From Methylobacterium brachythecii (GTDB lineage: Bacteria; Pseudomonadota; Alphaproteobacteria; Rhizobiales; Beijerinckiaceae): a stretch of 64,000 nt of DNA. The position numbers and the translations under genes are program-made. Shown one piece after another: positions 53,057 through 61,756 of this stretch (its first letter is position 1; each line of letters starts with the position of its first letter). The stretch is from contig NZ_JACIDN010000005.1 in the NCBI RefSeq assembly GCF_014196345.1, positions 372,001 to 436,000 of the forward strand, read 5' to 3'. Below the pieces are notes generated by a model. That model was given only the letters and a program-made list of their open reading frames with translations, was not told the DNA's origin and searched no databases.

Positions 53057-53278
53057 CTAAACGATCAGCATCGTTGCCATGATGTCGCGGTGTTTGGCTG
53101 CGTTTCGACCACTGACGAAGACATGCGGTCTGTCCGGCTGAAACGGCTCCAACGCGATCGCTTGTGCCAGCACCTGCTTGGCGCGGTCTCTGATTGCGTC
53201 GAGGTCGTCGCACTATGAACCGATCTCGTAGTCACGCGAGAGAGTCCAGCTGCGAACATCAAAGAAATATCGAGGCAA
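53057..53278 (-). pseudogene. DUF6894 pseudogene with in-frame amber codon
   Basis: From TTG 53278 the minus strand reads PRYFFDVRSWTLSRDYEIGS, then TAG (53215-53213), then CDDLDAIRDRAKQVLAQAIA and on to ATMLIV and TAG at 53057. The PRYFFDV start and the helix after CDDLDAIRD are those of DUF6894. The single internal stop breaks the reading frame, so it is probably inactive unless read through. Confidence 0.75.
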
Positions 53279-53409
53279 GGCGCTTCCTTGGAGGAAGGCG
53301 GCAGCACTGGCGTCTCCTTGCTGTTTGCGAGCCGACCCAGTCATTCGGGGTTCCCGAAAGAATCTGACGTGAGGTCAATCCGGAGCCTGGCGAACACCGG
53401 GGATGAGCC

Positions 53410-53799
53410 ATGGCGATCAAGGTCACGTTCGTCGTCCAGAGCTTCGTCATCAAGCAGAAGCGCTTGGTGCTGGGCGGCCCGGAAGTCGCGCGCACCGAGA
53501 GCGGAGCGCTGAAGAAGGCGGAGGCCATGGCATCCCGCGTTCCCGGCACAGCGGCGATCCGCGTCATGGCGAACGATGAGACCGGCGAGCATCTCGCTAA
53601 AGTTACCTACCGAGCCGGGGCATGCGCGAATTCACGGCCGAGGTCAAAGACAAGGCTGGCAAGGTCATCGTTCACGGCACGCTGTCGTTACGCGGAAAGT
53701 GTTCGCGTTGAGCGCACAAAAAGCACGGTTCAGCGGGTGCTGGCCGGGCTCGGTAATTCAGGTTCACTCATTGGCCTCGGGCGGACCGGATTAGGATGA
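53410..53799 (+). CDS. Hypothetical protein with a possible frame change
   Basis: The first 70 residues (AIKVTFVVQSFVIKQKRLVL, then TESGALKKAEAMASRVPG) resemble a small protein type common in Methylobacterium. After about residue 72 the composition turns random (ACANSRPRSKTRL), and the natural end may come earlier through a lost base. Overlapping it is a 29-codon frame at 53622-53711. Confidence 0.5.
   Translation: MAIKVTFVVQSFVIKQKRLVLGGPEVARTESGALKKAEAMASRVPGTAAIRVMANDETGEHLAKVTYRAGACANSRPRSKTRLARSSFTARCRYAESVRVERTKSTVQRVLAGLGNSGSLIGLGRTGLG
53622..53711 (+). CDS. Very small ORF or frameshifted tail
   Basis: ATG 53622 gives REFTAEVKDKAGKVIVHGTL, then SLRGKC, 29 residues. V-K-D-x-A-G-K-V-I is the strand-turn-strand seen in other small proteins of this genus. 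It may be an independent tiny protein or the true end of a separate decayed gene. Confidence 0.35.
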   Translation: MREFTAEVKDKAGKVIVHGTLSLRGKCSR

Positions 53800-53815
53800 T
53801 GACAGGGATCGTGGC

Positions 53816-54160
53816 CTAGTTTTCCGCCTTTTCAGCTTTGCTGATCCCGTGGACGAGCTTCAGTAGAATGCCTCGAACATGTGCTCGCACGCTGCGGTCA
53901 CGTGGCCGCCTCTGCGACCAGAGTACCCGTACATTCCCATTGAGCCACCCGTGCGCGCTCATGATGATTGCACCATCCTCCTCAGTGACGACCACGGTAG
54001 CGGGAAGAGCCTCACTGCCACGAGCAATCTGTCTTGCACCTGCCTCGGCTAGGAGCCTTCGGGCATGACGCTCAATCGCGACAGGTCCTTCACATTCTAA
54101 GTCTTCGTCGTCCCACTCGGAAGAGTCGCCATCATTTACGTCGAAGACGTACTTATGCAC
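53816..54160 (-). CDS. DUF6894-like protein (copy 4)
   Basis: This 114-residue protein from GTG 54160 starts HKYVFDVNDGDSSEWDDEDL and contains GPVAIERHARRLLAEAGARQ and TVVVTEEDGAIIM. It follows the DUF6894 layout (short strand, V-x-DG, helix, DxxG) but is more diverged and has a basic 30-residue tail. GGGGGAG lies 6 bases before GTG 54160; a GTG at 54175 is also in frame. Confidence 0.65.
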   Translation of the reverse strand: MHKYVFDVNDGDSSEWDDEDLECEGPVAIERHARRLLAEAGARQIARGSEALPATVVVTEEDGAIIMSAHGWLNGNVRVLWSQRRPRDRSVRAHVRGILLKLVHGISKAEKAEN

Positions 54161-54175
54161 TGGAAGCTCCCCCAC

Positions 54176-54533
54176 AGAAGACGGGAGCGCGCATTGCTCT
54201 CGGCCATCAACGCCAAGGCAATATGCTAATTGGCATCTTATGATACGCGCTCGCCGCCGTGGTATGCTCTGCGATTATGCACAGCCGGTCACCGTTAACG
54301 GTCCGACCGGTCGTCCAGGGATCCTGTTAGGCTTTGCTTCCAGGCGGCTCTGCCGTTGTCCAACCGATGCGCGGCGATCTTGCTCACTATCGCTCATCGG
54401 CCTTTCTCGAGGTTGAGCGCTAAGAGCGCGCCCGAAGCACCGAGGCCTTGATCCGGGACGATGCCAGGGGACGCCGATGCCACGTCACGCCTGAATCGAC
54501 CCACACGACCAATACGCCCAGGGGGAAGTCCTG
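54176..54533. other. Gap, no gene supported
   Basis: It contains CACCGTTAACGGTCCGACCGG around 54286 (palindromic ACCGTTAACGGT). Overlapping frames near 54461-54685 are shadows. Confidence 0.45.
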
Positions 54534-54734
54534 GTGGAGTTCGAGGCGATCGTCGGAGGGGTCAGACTAATCTCGGCGCGCGACGCCGAGGGCGCCGACA
54601 TCCTTACCGACCTCGAGGACCTCGAACGCCTCGCGCTCGCAAGCGAAATCCTGGACGATTACCGCGAGGCCATGCCGACGTGTGAGGCTTCCCTGCACGT
54701 GAATTCGACCGTCTACCAACCGATATCAGGATGA
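54534..54734 (+). CDS. Acidic hypothetical protein
   Basis: This 66-residue frame starts at GTG 54534 (EFEAIVGGVRLISARDAEGA, then ILTDLEDLERLALASEILDD). It is acidic and helical, and overlaps the phasin start by four bases (ATGA at 54731). This overlap supports it; family unknown. Confidence 0.5.
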   Translation: MEFEAIVGGVRLISARDAEGADILTDLEDLERLALASEILDDYREAMPTCEASLHVNSTVYQPISG

Positions 54735-55264
54735 ACATGACCACGCAGAGCAACAGCGCGCGCGCCCAACACGAACGCGGCGCGGACCAGTTTTCGGAAG
54801 CGGCAAAGGCCGGCGCCGACAAGCTGGCTGAAAATGGCATCTGGCCGGTCCCAGCCAGCATGGAGCAGGCGGTCCGCCGTATCGGCGAGGCGACCGAACG
54901 CTACAACCGCACCTTCGGCTTCTCCGGCGAGGGGGGAGTGCGATTGCTAGCCCAGTCCCGGCAGCACGCGGAAGCCATGAAACAGTGCGGGACGGTGCTG
55001 ACCAAGGCGTTCGAGGAGTCGTCGAAGACCTGGATGGAGATGATCCAGGATCAGTGGGAGCGCAATCGCGCCGGCATGGACAGGCTGCTGCAGGCCAAGA
55101 CGGTCCATGAGTTCGGCACCATCCACGGCGATCTCGTCCGGGAGAATCTGGAACACTTACTCAGAGACAGCCGCGTCATTGCGGGTCAGTCGATAAGAGC
55201 GGCCGAAGACGCTGCTAAGTCTTTCGCCGCAATCACGGTTCCGATCTCAGACAAGAAGGCATGA
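54731..55264 (+). CDS. Phasin family protein
   Basis: This 177-residue helical protein has the Phasin_2 pattern: AVRRIGEATERYNRTFGFSG, then a long amphipathic helix to SKTWMEMIQDQWERNRAGMD and LLQAKTVHEFGTIHGDLVREN. Phasins coat polyhydroxyalkanoate granules. It lies between small genes joined by ATGA overlaps on both sides, which is unusual for a phasin. The C-terminal KKA end is typical. Confidence 0.85.
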   Translation: MNMTTQSNSARAQHERGADQFSEAAKAGADKLAENGIWPVPASMEQAVRRIGEATERYNRTFGFSGEGGVRLLAQSRQHAEAMKQCGTVLTKAFEESSKTWMEMIQDQWERNRAGMDRLLQAKTVHEFGTIHGDLVRENLEHLLRDSRVIAGQSIRAAEDAAKSFAAITVPISDKKA

Positions 55265-55512
55265 GCGCCGACGGGCCTCGGCGCCGCCCGCAGTCCGAGG
55301 TCGGTACCCGATTTACATCGGCATCGAAGCCGACTGCTCGAACCTTCTCGGGCTATTTGGCCCGCTTCCGATCGATGGGCTCATCCGGCAACGCGACTTG
55401 GCGGCGAATTCTGCCGTCGATCGCGATGACGGCATTGCTGACCGGCATCGTTCTGTCGTGCGCCTTCACAGACGTCCTCGACGGTCATCCGCTCATCTAC
55501 ACGCTGCCATAA
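55261..55512 (+). CDS. Small membrane protein coupled to phasin
   Basis: This 83-residue protein has a basic N-terminal half and a single membrane helix (about 51-68, ILPSIAMTALLTGIVLSCAF). ATG 55261 overlaps the phasin stop. Unknown family. Confidence 0.5.
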   Translation: MSADGPRRRPQSEVGTRFTSASKPTARTFSGYLARFRSMGSSGNATWRRILPSIAMTALLTGIVLSCAFTDVLDGHPLIYTLP

Positions 55513-55516
55513 CGGA

Positions 55517-55780
55517 ATGTCACCAAGTCGCGGGACAGATACGAACGTCGTGGCTGCGATGACGGAATCTTCCGAGGCCTTGAATCGGGACTACGCGCTC
55601 GAAGCCGAGCGTGAGGCGACAGAGTCGGGCATGGCCATTCAGGAGTACCAAGCAGTGCTCAAGGGCGCAGTCGTCACGGCGCTAATTCCGCCCAAACACC
55701 TTGAAGGCATCGCAGCGTATGGGGTTAGGGCTGTCGGCGAGGTCCTCGTTCGTTACCTCGTCGGCGAGGCCGAACGGTAG
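55517..55780 (+). CDS. Hypothetical protein
   Basis: This 87-residue protein (NRDYALEAEREATESGMAIQ, then YQAVLKGAVVTALIPPKHLE) is helical, with a probable inner start at ATG 55559 (TESSEALNRDY). It is 4 bases after the preceding gene. No family is recognised. Confidence 0.45.
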   Translation: MSPSRGTDTNVVAAMTESSEALNRDYALEAEREATESGMAIQEYQAVLKGAVVTALIPPKHLEGIAAYGVRAVGEVLVRYLVGEAER

Positions 55781-55831
55781 AAGGGCGGGCGTACCCCCTA
55801 CCAGTATGGAGTTCACCTATCCGGGACCGGA

Positions 55832-56392
55832 TCAGGCCTTCGCCGCCATCCGCAGCGAGACGTCGAGGTGGACCGGATTGTGTAGGATGTTCGCGACCGG
55901 TGACCAAAGCACTGCATGCTTGACGAGGGCATCGAGCACTTTTCGCGATGCGTCCGCATCCAGCGTAACCGCGACCCGGATGGTCTCGAACCCGATGGTC
56001 TTCGGATGGAGGTCACCGGTTCCCCAGGCCGCTGTAGTGTTGATGTCGGCCTCGACGTTGAGTTCGAGTGTCCGGATCGGGATCCCTTGCGCTAGGGCGT
56101 TGGCGTGGATGCCAATGGAGAGGCAGGAGCCGAAAGCGGCCAGTAAGGCTTCCGATGCATTCGGCGCTGTGGTCTCGCCCAAAAGACCCTCGGGTTCGTC
56201 TTCCATCACTGGCTGGGGCGGAAGGTCCCGGATGTAATTGAGCTGCCGCAGGCGGCCCTGCGCAACTGTGCGGCATCGCAAGGTGCGGACAGCAGCGGGA
56301 TCGGTTTTGCCCTCGGCGATGATGGCCTCAAGCTGACGCCCGTCGACCGTATCCGGAAGCGCAGATCCAGGTTTGATCGGAGGAAGTGCCAT
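55832..56392 (-). CDS. OsmC/Ohr-family protein
   Basis: This 186-residue protein contains the OsmC core: GETTAPNASEALLAAFGSCL, IRTLELNVEADI and RVAVTLDADASRKVLDALVK. OsmC and Ohr reduce organic hydroperoxides with two Cys. Here the first Cys (GSCLSIG, about residue 88) is present, but the second site reads HAVLWSPVANIL with no Cys, so classical peroxidase activity is doubtful. It is divergent from a LysR gene 159 bases away. Confidence 0.88.
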   Translation of the reverse strand: MALPPIKPGSALPDTVDGRQLEAIIAEGKTDPAAVRTLRCRTVAQGRLRQLNYIRDLPPQPVMEDEPEGLLGETTAPNASEALLAAFGSCLSIGIHANALAQGIPIRTLELNVEADINTTAAWGTGDLHPKTIGFETIRVAVTLDADASRKVLDALVKHAVLWSPVANILHNPVHLDVSLRMAAKA

Positions 56393-56550
56393 TTTTATTT
56401 CCTTGATAGTGAACATATGACTTAAAATAATTATTTCATGAAAATATTTCCATGTTGGCGATAGTCATGCGTTCTATATAAGCTTTCCGTGTAGAAAGTC
56501 GGCACGCAAAGTCGACGAGGAGAGACGCATAAACGGATTCTGGATCGCGG

Positions 56551-57486
56551 ATGCTCGACTGGGACGACTTGAGATTCTTCCTGGCTCTCGCCCGACATGG
56601 CACCCTGTCCGCAGCTGCCAAGGTCCTGCACGTCTCGCAATCGACTGTCGGACGTCGTCTAACCTCGTTGGAGGCGACGCTTGCGGTGCGTCTGCTCAAT
56701 CGCACTCCGGACGGCTACGTGCCGACCTTGGCCGGCGTAGCCGTACGCGAGAAGGCAGAACAGCTTGAGGCAGCGGCCCTGGCGCTGGAACGCGACGTCA
56801 GCGGTCGCGACGCCCGGCTGAGAGGGCTAGTCCGCGTCACCTGCGCCGAGACGATGGCGGCCCAGATCCTGGCTCCGAGCTTCGCACGTCTTCACGCGTC
56901 GTATCCTGACGTCATGGTCGAGCTCATCCCCAACCCGCGGGAACTCAGCCTGTCGATGCGCGAGGCGGACATTTCGGTGCGGCTTAAGCAGCCGGAACAG
57001 CATGACTTGGTCCTGCGGCGCATCGGCGGCATCGCCTTCGGACTCTACGCGACGGCGGATTACCTCGCGGATCACGGCGCGATGGATTTTGGGGACGGAT
57101 GTTCGGGGCATCGCCTAATCACGCAGCTCGACGACACCCAGGAGATGACGCAATCGGCGTGGCTGACCGAATTGGCATCTCGAGCCACGGTGGTGCTGCA
57201 GACCAGCAGCCACGAGGCCGCCGTGCTCGCGGCGGCCAATGGAGGCGGCTTAGCTTGCCTAGCGCGGTTCCGAGCAGACGCTGAACCGAGATTGACCCGA
57301 ATTTCGGTGCGGGTCGCGCCACCCAGCGCAGACGTGCTGTTGCTCGTCCACAAGGACAACCGCGACACCCCGCGTATTCGGGTGGTGCTCACGCACATCA
57401 CGGAATGCATCCGCGCACTTGGTCCGATGCTTCAGCCCGAGGATGCAAGTGAACAGGACGCTCGGGCCATGGCCGTTCGATCCTAA
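56551..57486 (+). CDS. LysR-family regulator
   Basis: This 311-residue LTTR has HTH FFLALARHGTLSAAAKVLHV, then SQSTVGRRLTSLEATLAV, and an effector domain (RVTCAETMAAQILAPSF at about 91-107). The pattern DWDDLRFFLALARHGTLSAA is of the subgroup that regulates divergent redox or catabolic genes. It is divergent from the OsmC gene, which is its probable target; the intergenic region is AT-rich. Confidence 0.93.
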   Translation: MLDWDDLRFFLALARHGTLSAAAKVLHVSQSTVGRRLTSLEATLAVRLLNRTPDGYVPTLAGVAVREKAEQLEAAALALERDVSGRDARLRGLVRVTCAETMAAQILAPSFARLHASYPDVMVELIPNPRELSLSMREADISVRLKQPEQHDLVLRRIGGIAFGLYATADYLADHGAMDFGDGCSGHRLITQLDDTQEMTQSAWLTELASRATVVLQTSSHEAAVLAAANGGGLACLARFRADAEPRLTRISVRVAPPSADVLLLVHKDNRDTPRIRVVLTHITECIRALGPMLQPEDASEQDARAMAVRS

Positions 57487-57754
57487 AAAAGTAGGCGCCG
57501 GTCCTCGCGCATCGTCAGCTGGCGCCCTCCACCCCAATGCCTGCAGGCCATAGGTGGGCACTCCGCGGTCGTATTGACAATCATCGATGCCTCGCCATCG
57601 GGTGCAGGCTTACCGCAAATTTCGTCTAATCCGCTCCCTTGGTTAGGGCCTCAAAAAGTCGAGGAATAGAGAACATCTCGTTTCAGATATCGGCGTGCCT
57701 CTCGGAACGTCTGCTCTAAAGCTGGGGATCGCTTGGTTAGAACTACCGAGATGA

Positions 57755-57880
57755 GCGCACCGCTGCCGCTGAAGCACCAGAAGGGACGTCCCGTCCGCTT
57801 TCGGGGAACGGGCGGTCGCTCGTGTACGGCGAGGTTGGGGTCGGTTGCAGAATGTCTGCTTCTGGGCAGGCGACCAACTT
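57755..57880 (+). repeat. Dispersed repeat (PWR family), copy 6
   Basis: The left part nearly equals copy 2 (GCACCGCTGCCGCTGAAGC, then GTCCGCTTTCGGGGAACGGG and GTCGCTCGTGTACGGCGAGG). The right part has TGTCTGCTTCTGGGCAGGCG. A further degenerate copy follows at 57930-57990 (GGCCGCTTTCCGTCG, then GCCGACGTCCGAGGTTCGAC). Confidence 0.8.
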
Positions 57881-58281
57881 CTGCTCCTGGCGCACAGCCG
57901 CGATCATCAATGGCTCAATTGGGTGGAGTTCCGCTGGGCCGCTTTCCGTCGCCGAACTCAGGAAGCCGACGTCCGAGGTTCGACATCGCCCGGGCGGAAG
58001 CGGAACGGCAGCGTCCAGGCAGGCGACTTAGAGAAGCGGACGCAACCGCCCAGACTGATCTGGACGTAAGACGCCTATGCCATCCGCTGGCCGCCCTTCG
58101 TCGGAGCAACCCTTCTTCCCTCCGCCTACCTGGCAACTTCGACTCCGAATGGCCATCGAACTTCGCGGGACCCTTCGCCCGGTGGGGAATAGGATTTTGT
58201 TTGCTCCAGAACGTGCAGGTCCACGATGTGGCAGAGAAAGCACGCATCAGACAGTAGCGAGCTCTGACACTGGCCGTAATC

Positions 58282-58312
58282 GAACGTTCATTGACATATG
58301 AATGAACGTTCA
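58282..58312. promoter_or_regulatory. Twin TetR-type operator
   Basis: GAACGTTCAT (58282-58291) and ATGAACGTTC (58302-58311) form an inverted pair around TTGACATATGA; each contains the palindrome GAACGTTC. The TTGACA in the middle could be a -35 box. The TetR gene reading frame follows, with its likely start at 58638, so this is probably its autoregulatory site. Confidence 0.7.
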
Positions 58313-58637
58313 ATTACAACTTTGCTGACGAGGGGATAGCATGTGCTATTTGCTGCGAAGCGCAGACTCATATCACGACGCAAGTCAGCGCAGTCGTGTA
58401 GCGACAGGTCATATATTGGCCCGGGTGGGCCGACTGGCCGAAGCACAGCGACCTCTCATGATGACCAACATGAGGTGGCCTCGCCACCTGTCATTCCTAA
58501 GAACCGATGCAGCCTTTAGTGGCCCTTCAATCCATCCTCGTCGCGATGACAAAGCGGATGTGGTTGCCGACATACGGGCCCCGTTGTTCAAGGAGCGGAG
58601 CAGCCCGACGCAGCGTCGGGCCCAAGAGGTCCGACGG

Positions 58638-59246
58638 ATGAAGCCCACGTCTGCGTTTATAGATACTCCCGCTCCAAGAACCGATCGCCGCGAGCGGATT
58701 CTTGATGCTGCGGAAACCTGTTTCGTGCGCAACGGCTTCCATAGAACCACGATGCTCGCATTGGCTAAGGCCGCATCGATGAGCGCCGGGAATTTCTATC
58801 ACTACTTCTCTTCGAAGGAGGCGATTGTCCTCGGCATCATTGAGCGCGACCGGAACCGCAACGCGGAGCTTTGGGAAGAGCTCGTTAAAAGCGGTGACCA
58901 AACCGAAGTCTATATCGATATGGTTGCAAGCTACTTCACGGCAATGACCCGTGACGCCGCAATCCTACAGGTCGAGATTTGGGCAGAGGCTACCCGTAAT
59001 CCCGCAATCGCCGACATCGTCGCCAGCGCCGACGCAAAGGGACGCGCCTGGTTCCTCGATACGCTGACGGCTTCGGCCGGCTTGCCCGAACGCGACTGCG
59101 GAGACTTGTACTGGGCGATGACCGCCATGCTGAGAGGCATGATTGTCGATCGAGCCACGATCGCCGAATACGATCCGAAGCCTGCCCTTTCGCGGTTCGT
59201 CGACATGATGCGAGCCGGTTTCGCCAAGGGCGGGCCGGCCGACTGA
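58638..59246 (+). CDS. TetR/AcrR-family regulator
   Basis: This 202-residue regulator has HTH RERILDAAETCFVRNGFHRT, then MLALAKAASMSAGNFYHYFS, and a C-terminal domain of the TetR_C_39-like type (VEIWAEATRNPAIADIVASA). ATG 58638 is the family start; the frame to 58341 adds sequence without homology. It probably controls the GDSL autotransporter gene 80 bases downstream or other efflux genes (inference). Confidence 0.92.
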   Translation: MKPTSAFIDTPAPRTDRRERILDAAETCFVRNGFHRTTMLALAKAASMSAGNFYHYFSSKEAIVLGIIERDRNRNAELWEELVKSGDQTEVYIDMVASYFTAMTRDAAILQVEIWAEATRNPAIADIVASADAKGRAWFLDTLTASAGLPERDCGDLYWAMTAMLRGMIVDRATIAEYDPKPALSRFVDMMRAGFAKGGPAD

Positions 59247-59326
59247 TCCGGGTGGAATTCCTTCACCCGTAGATGAAACCGGGACGCGAGATCCCGGGGC
59301 AAGAACTTCCAAGGGGAGATCACGCC

Positions 59327-61288
59327 ATGTTTCGGAAAATGATGGCTGCCGCCTGCGGCAGCCTGCTGATGACCTGCGCCGGTGCACAGGCGCAGTCAGC
59401 CTACTTCACTCGCTACGTCACCTTCGGTGACAGTCTTACGGACAACGGCCGAATTCTACGCGAGACCGGGTTCAGCCCCACCATCGCTGCGAACGCGGCC
59501 ATCGGTTCCGTTATCTACCAAGACGGGACGTCGGCGAACCGCCCCGCCTACGCTGAAGTCGTTCCGGCGCTCATCGGGCTGCCTTACCGACCCGAAGACG
59601 GATATGCCGTCGGGGGCTCGCGGTCGTACCATCTAGATCCTGATCCGAATTTTTCTCCTGTGAAGCCGTGGGGTCTACCCGATCAGGTCGCGGAGTCCAT
59701 CGCACGCATCGGCCGCTTCAGTCCGCGCGACCTCTTCAGCATCTGGATGGGCTACAACGACATTGCCGCCGCCGGAGCGGTGACCCCGGAGGCAAAGACC
59801 CTGGTCGTTACCAATCTGCTCGCCAACACCAATGCCGCCATCCAGGCACTGGCTGGAAACGGAGGACGCGAGTTCGTCGTCTTCAATCAGAAGACCGACC
59901 GGCCGGATCTCGTGACGATCCCCGGCGTCAGCTCGACCCCGCTCGGCGGCAACGACGTCGCCCGGGCGATCAACGCCGCCCTGCCGGGCGCGCTAGCGCC
60001 GCTTTCGGCGGCCGGTCTCAACATTCACTACTTCGATGTCGATGCGCTCATCACCCGCCTTCGCGCCAACCCGACCGCGTTCGGCTACGGTCCGGATGGC
60101 AACACGCCCTGCGTCCTGGTTCCGTCTTGTAAGGCTATCGGCGCTGCCGACGGCGGTGCGACGGTCAATCAGTACATCACCGTCGACGGCGTCCACGATA
60201 CCGGCCGTACTAACAGCTACATAGCGGCCTTCCTGGCCAACCAGCTCAATGCCCCGCTGACCATCGGTCCGCAGGGCGATCTCGGTCAAAGCGCAGGCAT
60301 CGCCTTCTCCTCGACGCTGATCGACTTCCTCAGCGCCGAGCGTCGCCGCAACATGGCGATGTCCGTGCCTGCCATGTACTCGGCCGACCTCCCCGGCAAG
60401 GCGCCAGCGCCTGTGACGATCCCGGTCATCCCGGGTAGCCCGTTCTCGGTGTTCGCGCTCGGGACCTACCTCAACGCCGACCGCACGGCTCAGAACCGCG
60501 CCGGCGGCGGCAGCATCGGCAACAGCTACAGCGCCGACTTCGGCGGCGTGACGGCCGGCCTGCTCTACCAGGCCACACCCAACCTCGTGCTCGGCGCCGC
60601 GTTCAACTACCTGAACACCAGCGTCGATCTGCGGGGTCTCTCCAACGGCCGCATCGATCTGGACAGCTTCCAGGGATCGGTCTTCGCCTCGCTGTCCTAC
60701 TCGGAGTTCTTCGCCGACGGTGTGCTCACCTATGGCGGAAACAACTATACCATCGGCCGGCCCGGCGTTCTCAACGATCGCCTGACCGCGTCTCCCTCGG
60801 GCGACACCTTCACCGCCGCGGCCCGTGTCGGCTACCTCTTCGACTTCGGCTCCTTCAAGGCCGGCCCGGTCGCCGAGATGGCCTACGCTCACGTCAACGT
60901 CGATCCCTACGCCGAGAGCGGAGATCCCCTCCTCACGATCGGTGTCCGGCGCCAGAGCCTCGAAGGTCTGACGGCAGGCGGTGGCGTCCAGATCCGCTCG
61001 GCCCTGCCGATCTTCGGTGGTCTCGCCAGCCCGTTCCTGAACGTGACGGCGCAGCACGACTTCCTGGACGGGGTCCGCACCGTGAGCTCGTTCCAGACCT
61101 ACGCGCCGGCGCTGCTGATCCGGACGCAGACCGGGCGCCTGAACGACGACGTCTATGGCCGCATCGCCGGCGGTCTCGACTTCGATCTCGGAAACGGCTT
61201 CAGCGGCCTCTTGACCGGCTCGACCAGCTTCGCGCGCTCCGGCGGCGACGATCGTACCGTCAGCGCGGGCGTGAGATACCGCTTCTGA
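59327..61288 (+). CDS. GDSL-type esterase autotransporter
   Basis: This 653-residue type Va autotransporter has a signal peptide (residues 1-23, ending GAQAQS). Its passenger is a GDSL lipase with block [10 protein letters not shown] (Ser35 in the motif at 32-40), GYND (142-145) and block V DGVHDTG (D287, H290 as catalytic acid and base). The C-terminal beta-barrel (about residues 380-653) ends RYRF, as outer-membrane beta-domains do. EstA of Pseudomonas is the type member and acts on the cell surface. AAGGGGAG lies before ATG 59327. A strong terminator follows at 61346. Confidence 0.94.
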   Translation: MFRKMMAAACGSLLMTCAGAQAQSAYFTRYVTFGDSLTDNGRILRETGFSPTIAANAAIGSVIYQDGTSANRPAYAEVVPALIGLPYRPEDGYAVGGSRSYHLDPDPNFSPVKPWGLPDQVAESIARIGRFSPRDLFSIWMGYNDIAAAGAVTPEAKTLVVTNLLANTNAAIQALAGNGGREFVVFNQKTDRPDLVTIPGVSSTPLGGNDVARAINAALPGALAPLSAAGLNIHYFDVDALITRLRANPTAFGYGPDGNTPCVLVPSCKAIGAADGGATVNQYITVDGVHDTGRTNSYIAAFLANQLNAPLTIGPQGDLGQSAGIAFSSTLIDFLSAERRRNMAMSVPAMYSADLPGKAPAPVTIPVIPGSPFSVFALGTYLNADRTAQNRAGGGSIGNSYSADFGGVTAGLLYQATPNLVLGAAFNYLNTSVDLRGLSNGRIDLDSFQGSVFASLSYSEFFADGVLTYGGNNYTIGRPGVLNDRLTASPSGDTFTAAARVGYLFDFGSFKAGPVAEMAYAHVNVDPYAESGDPLLTIGVRRQSLEGLTAGGGVQIRSALPIFGGLASPFLNVTAQHDFLDGVRTVSSFQTYAPALLIRTQTGRLNDDVYGRIAGGLDFDLGNGFSGLLTGSTSFARSGGDDRTVSAGVRYRF

Positions 61289-61345
61289 CGTCGCGTTCCT
61301 CCAGCTCTCCCTTCCCAGCATCTCGACAAGAGGGGAGCGCACCTT

Positions 61346-61374
61346 GGCCCGGTCAAAAGCCGGGCCGTTTTTTC
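61346..61374 (+). terminator. Rho-independent terminator after the autotransporter gene
   Basis: GGCCCGG (61347-61353) pairs with CCGGGCC around 61360-61366 with loop TCAAAAG, followed by GTTTTTT. It lies just before the DUF485 gene. Confidence 0.88.
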
Positions 61375-61387
61375 GCGGAGCTTCGGT

Positions 61388-61756
61388 ATGACAACGCTTC
61401 ATCCACCAGCAAAGCAGGTGATCGATCCATCGTCGGCAAAAGCCGCTCAGCGGCCTGCCGATGCGAGTTCGACCATCGCCGCAAATTCAATATTCCAGAC
61501 CCTGGTCCGCGAGCGCACGAGCTTCGGCTGGATCCTGACAATCCTGATGCTGGTCGTCTATTTCGGCTTCATCGGCCTGATCGCCTTCGACAAGCAACTG
61601 CTCGCTACGAAGGTCTCCGGCACGGCCTCGCTCGGGCTGTTCATGGGCGTCGGCGTCATCGTCTTCGCCTTCATCCTCACCGGGATCTACGTCGCGCGCG
61701 CCAACACCCGCTTCGACCGCCTATCGGCCGAACTCGCACGGAGCCTGGCTCGATGA
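61388..61756 (+). CDS. DUF485 membrane protein, partner of ActP
   Basis: This 122-residue protein has two membrane helices (about 49-69, [20 protein letters not shown], and 84-106, [20 protein letters not shown]) as in YjcH. An N-terminal 40 residues is polar and longer than in E. coli YjcH. It overlaps actP by four bases (ATGA at 61753), so they are co-translated. It is usually cotranscribed with acetate permease and is thought to assist it. Confidence 0.93.
   Translation: MTTLHPPAKQVIDPSSAKAAQRPADASSTIAANSIFQTLVRERTSFGWILTILMLVVYFGFIGLIAFDKQLLATKVSGTASLGLFMGVGVIVFAFILTGIYVARANTRFDRLSAELARSLAR

Larger units (their letters stand above)
57487..58637. other. Long gap with repeats and TetR operator
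   Basis: It holds two or more dispersed repeat copies (57755-57880, 57930-57990) and the operator at 58282. The frame upstream of the TetR start (58341-58637) has no homology and includes a repeat-like segment. No gene is supported. Confidence 0.5.

Noticed and set aside
59993..61402. A 469-residue minus-strand frame opposite the GDSL autotransporter.
   Set aside because: Low-complexity shadow; the plus-strand gene has catalytic motifs and a beta-barrel end.
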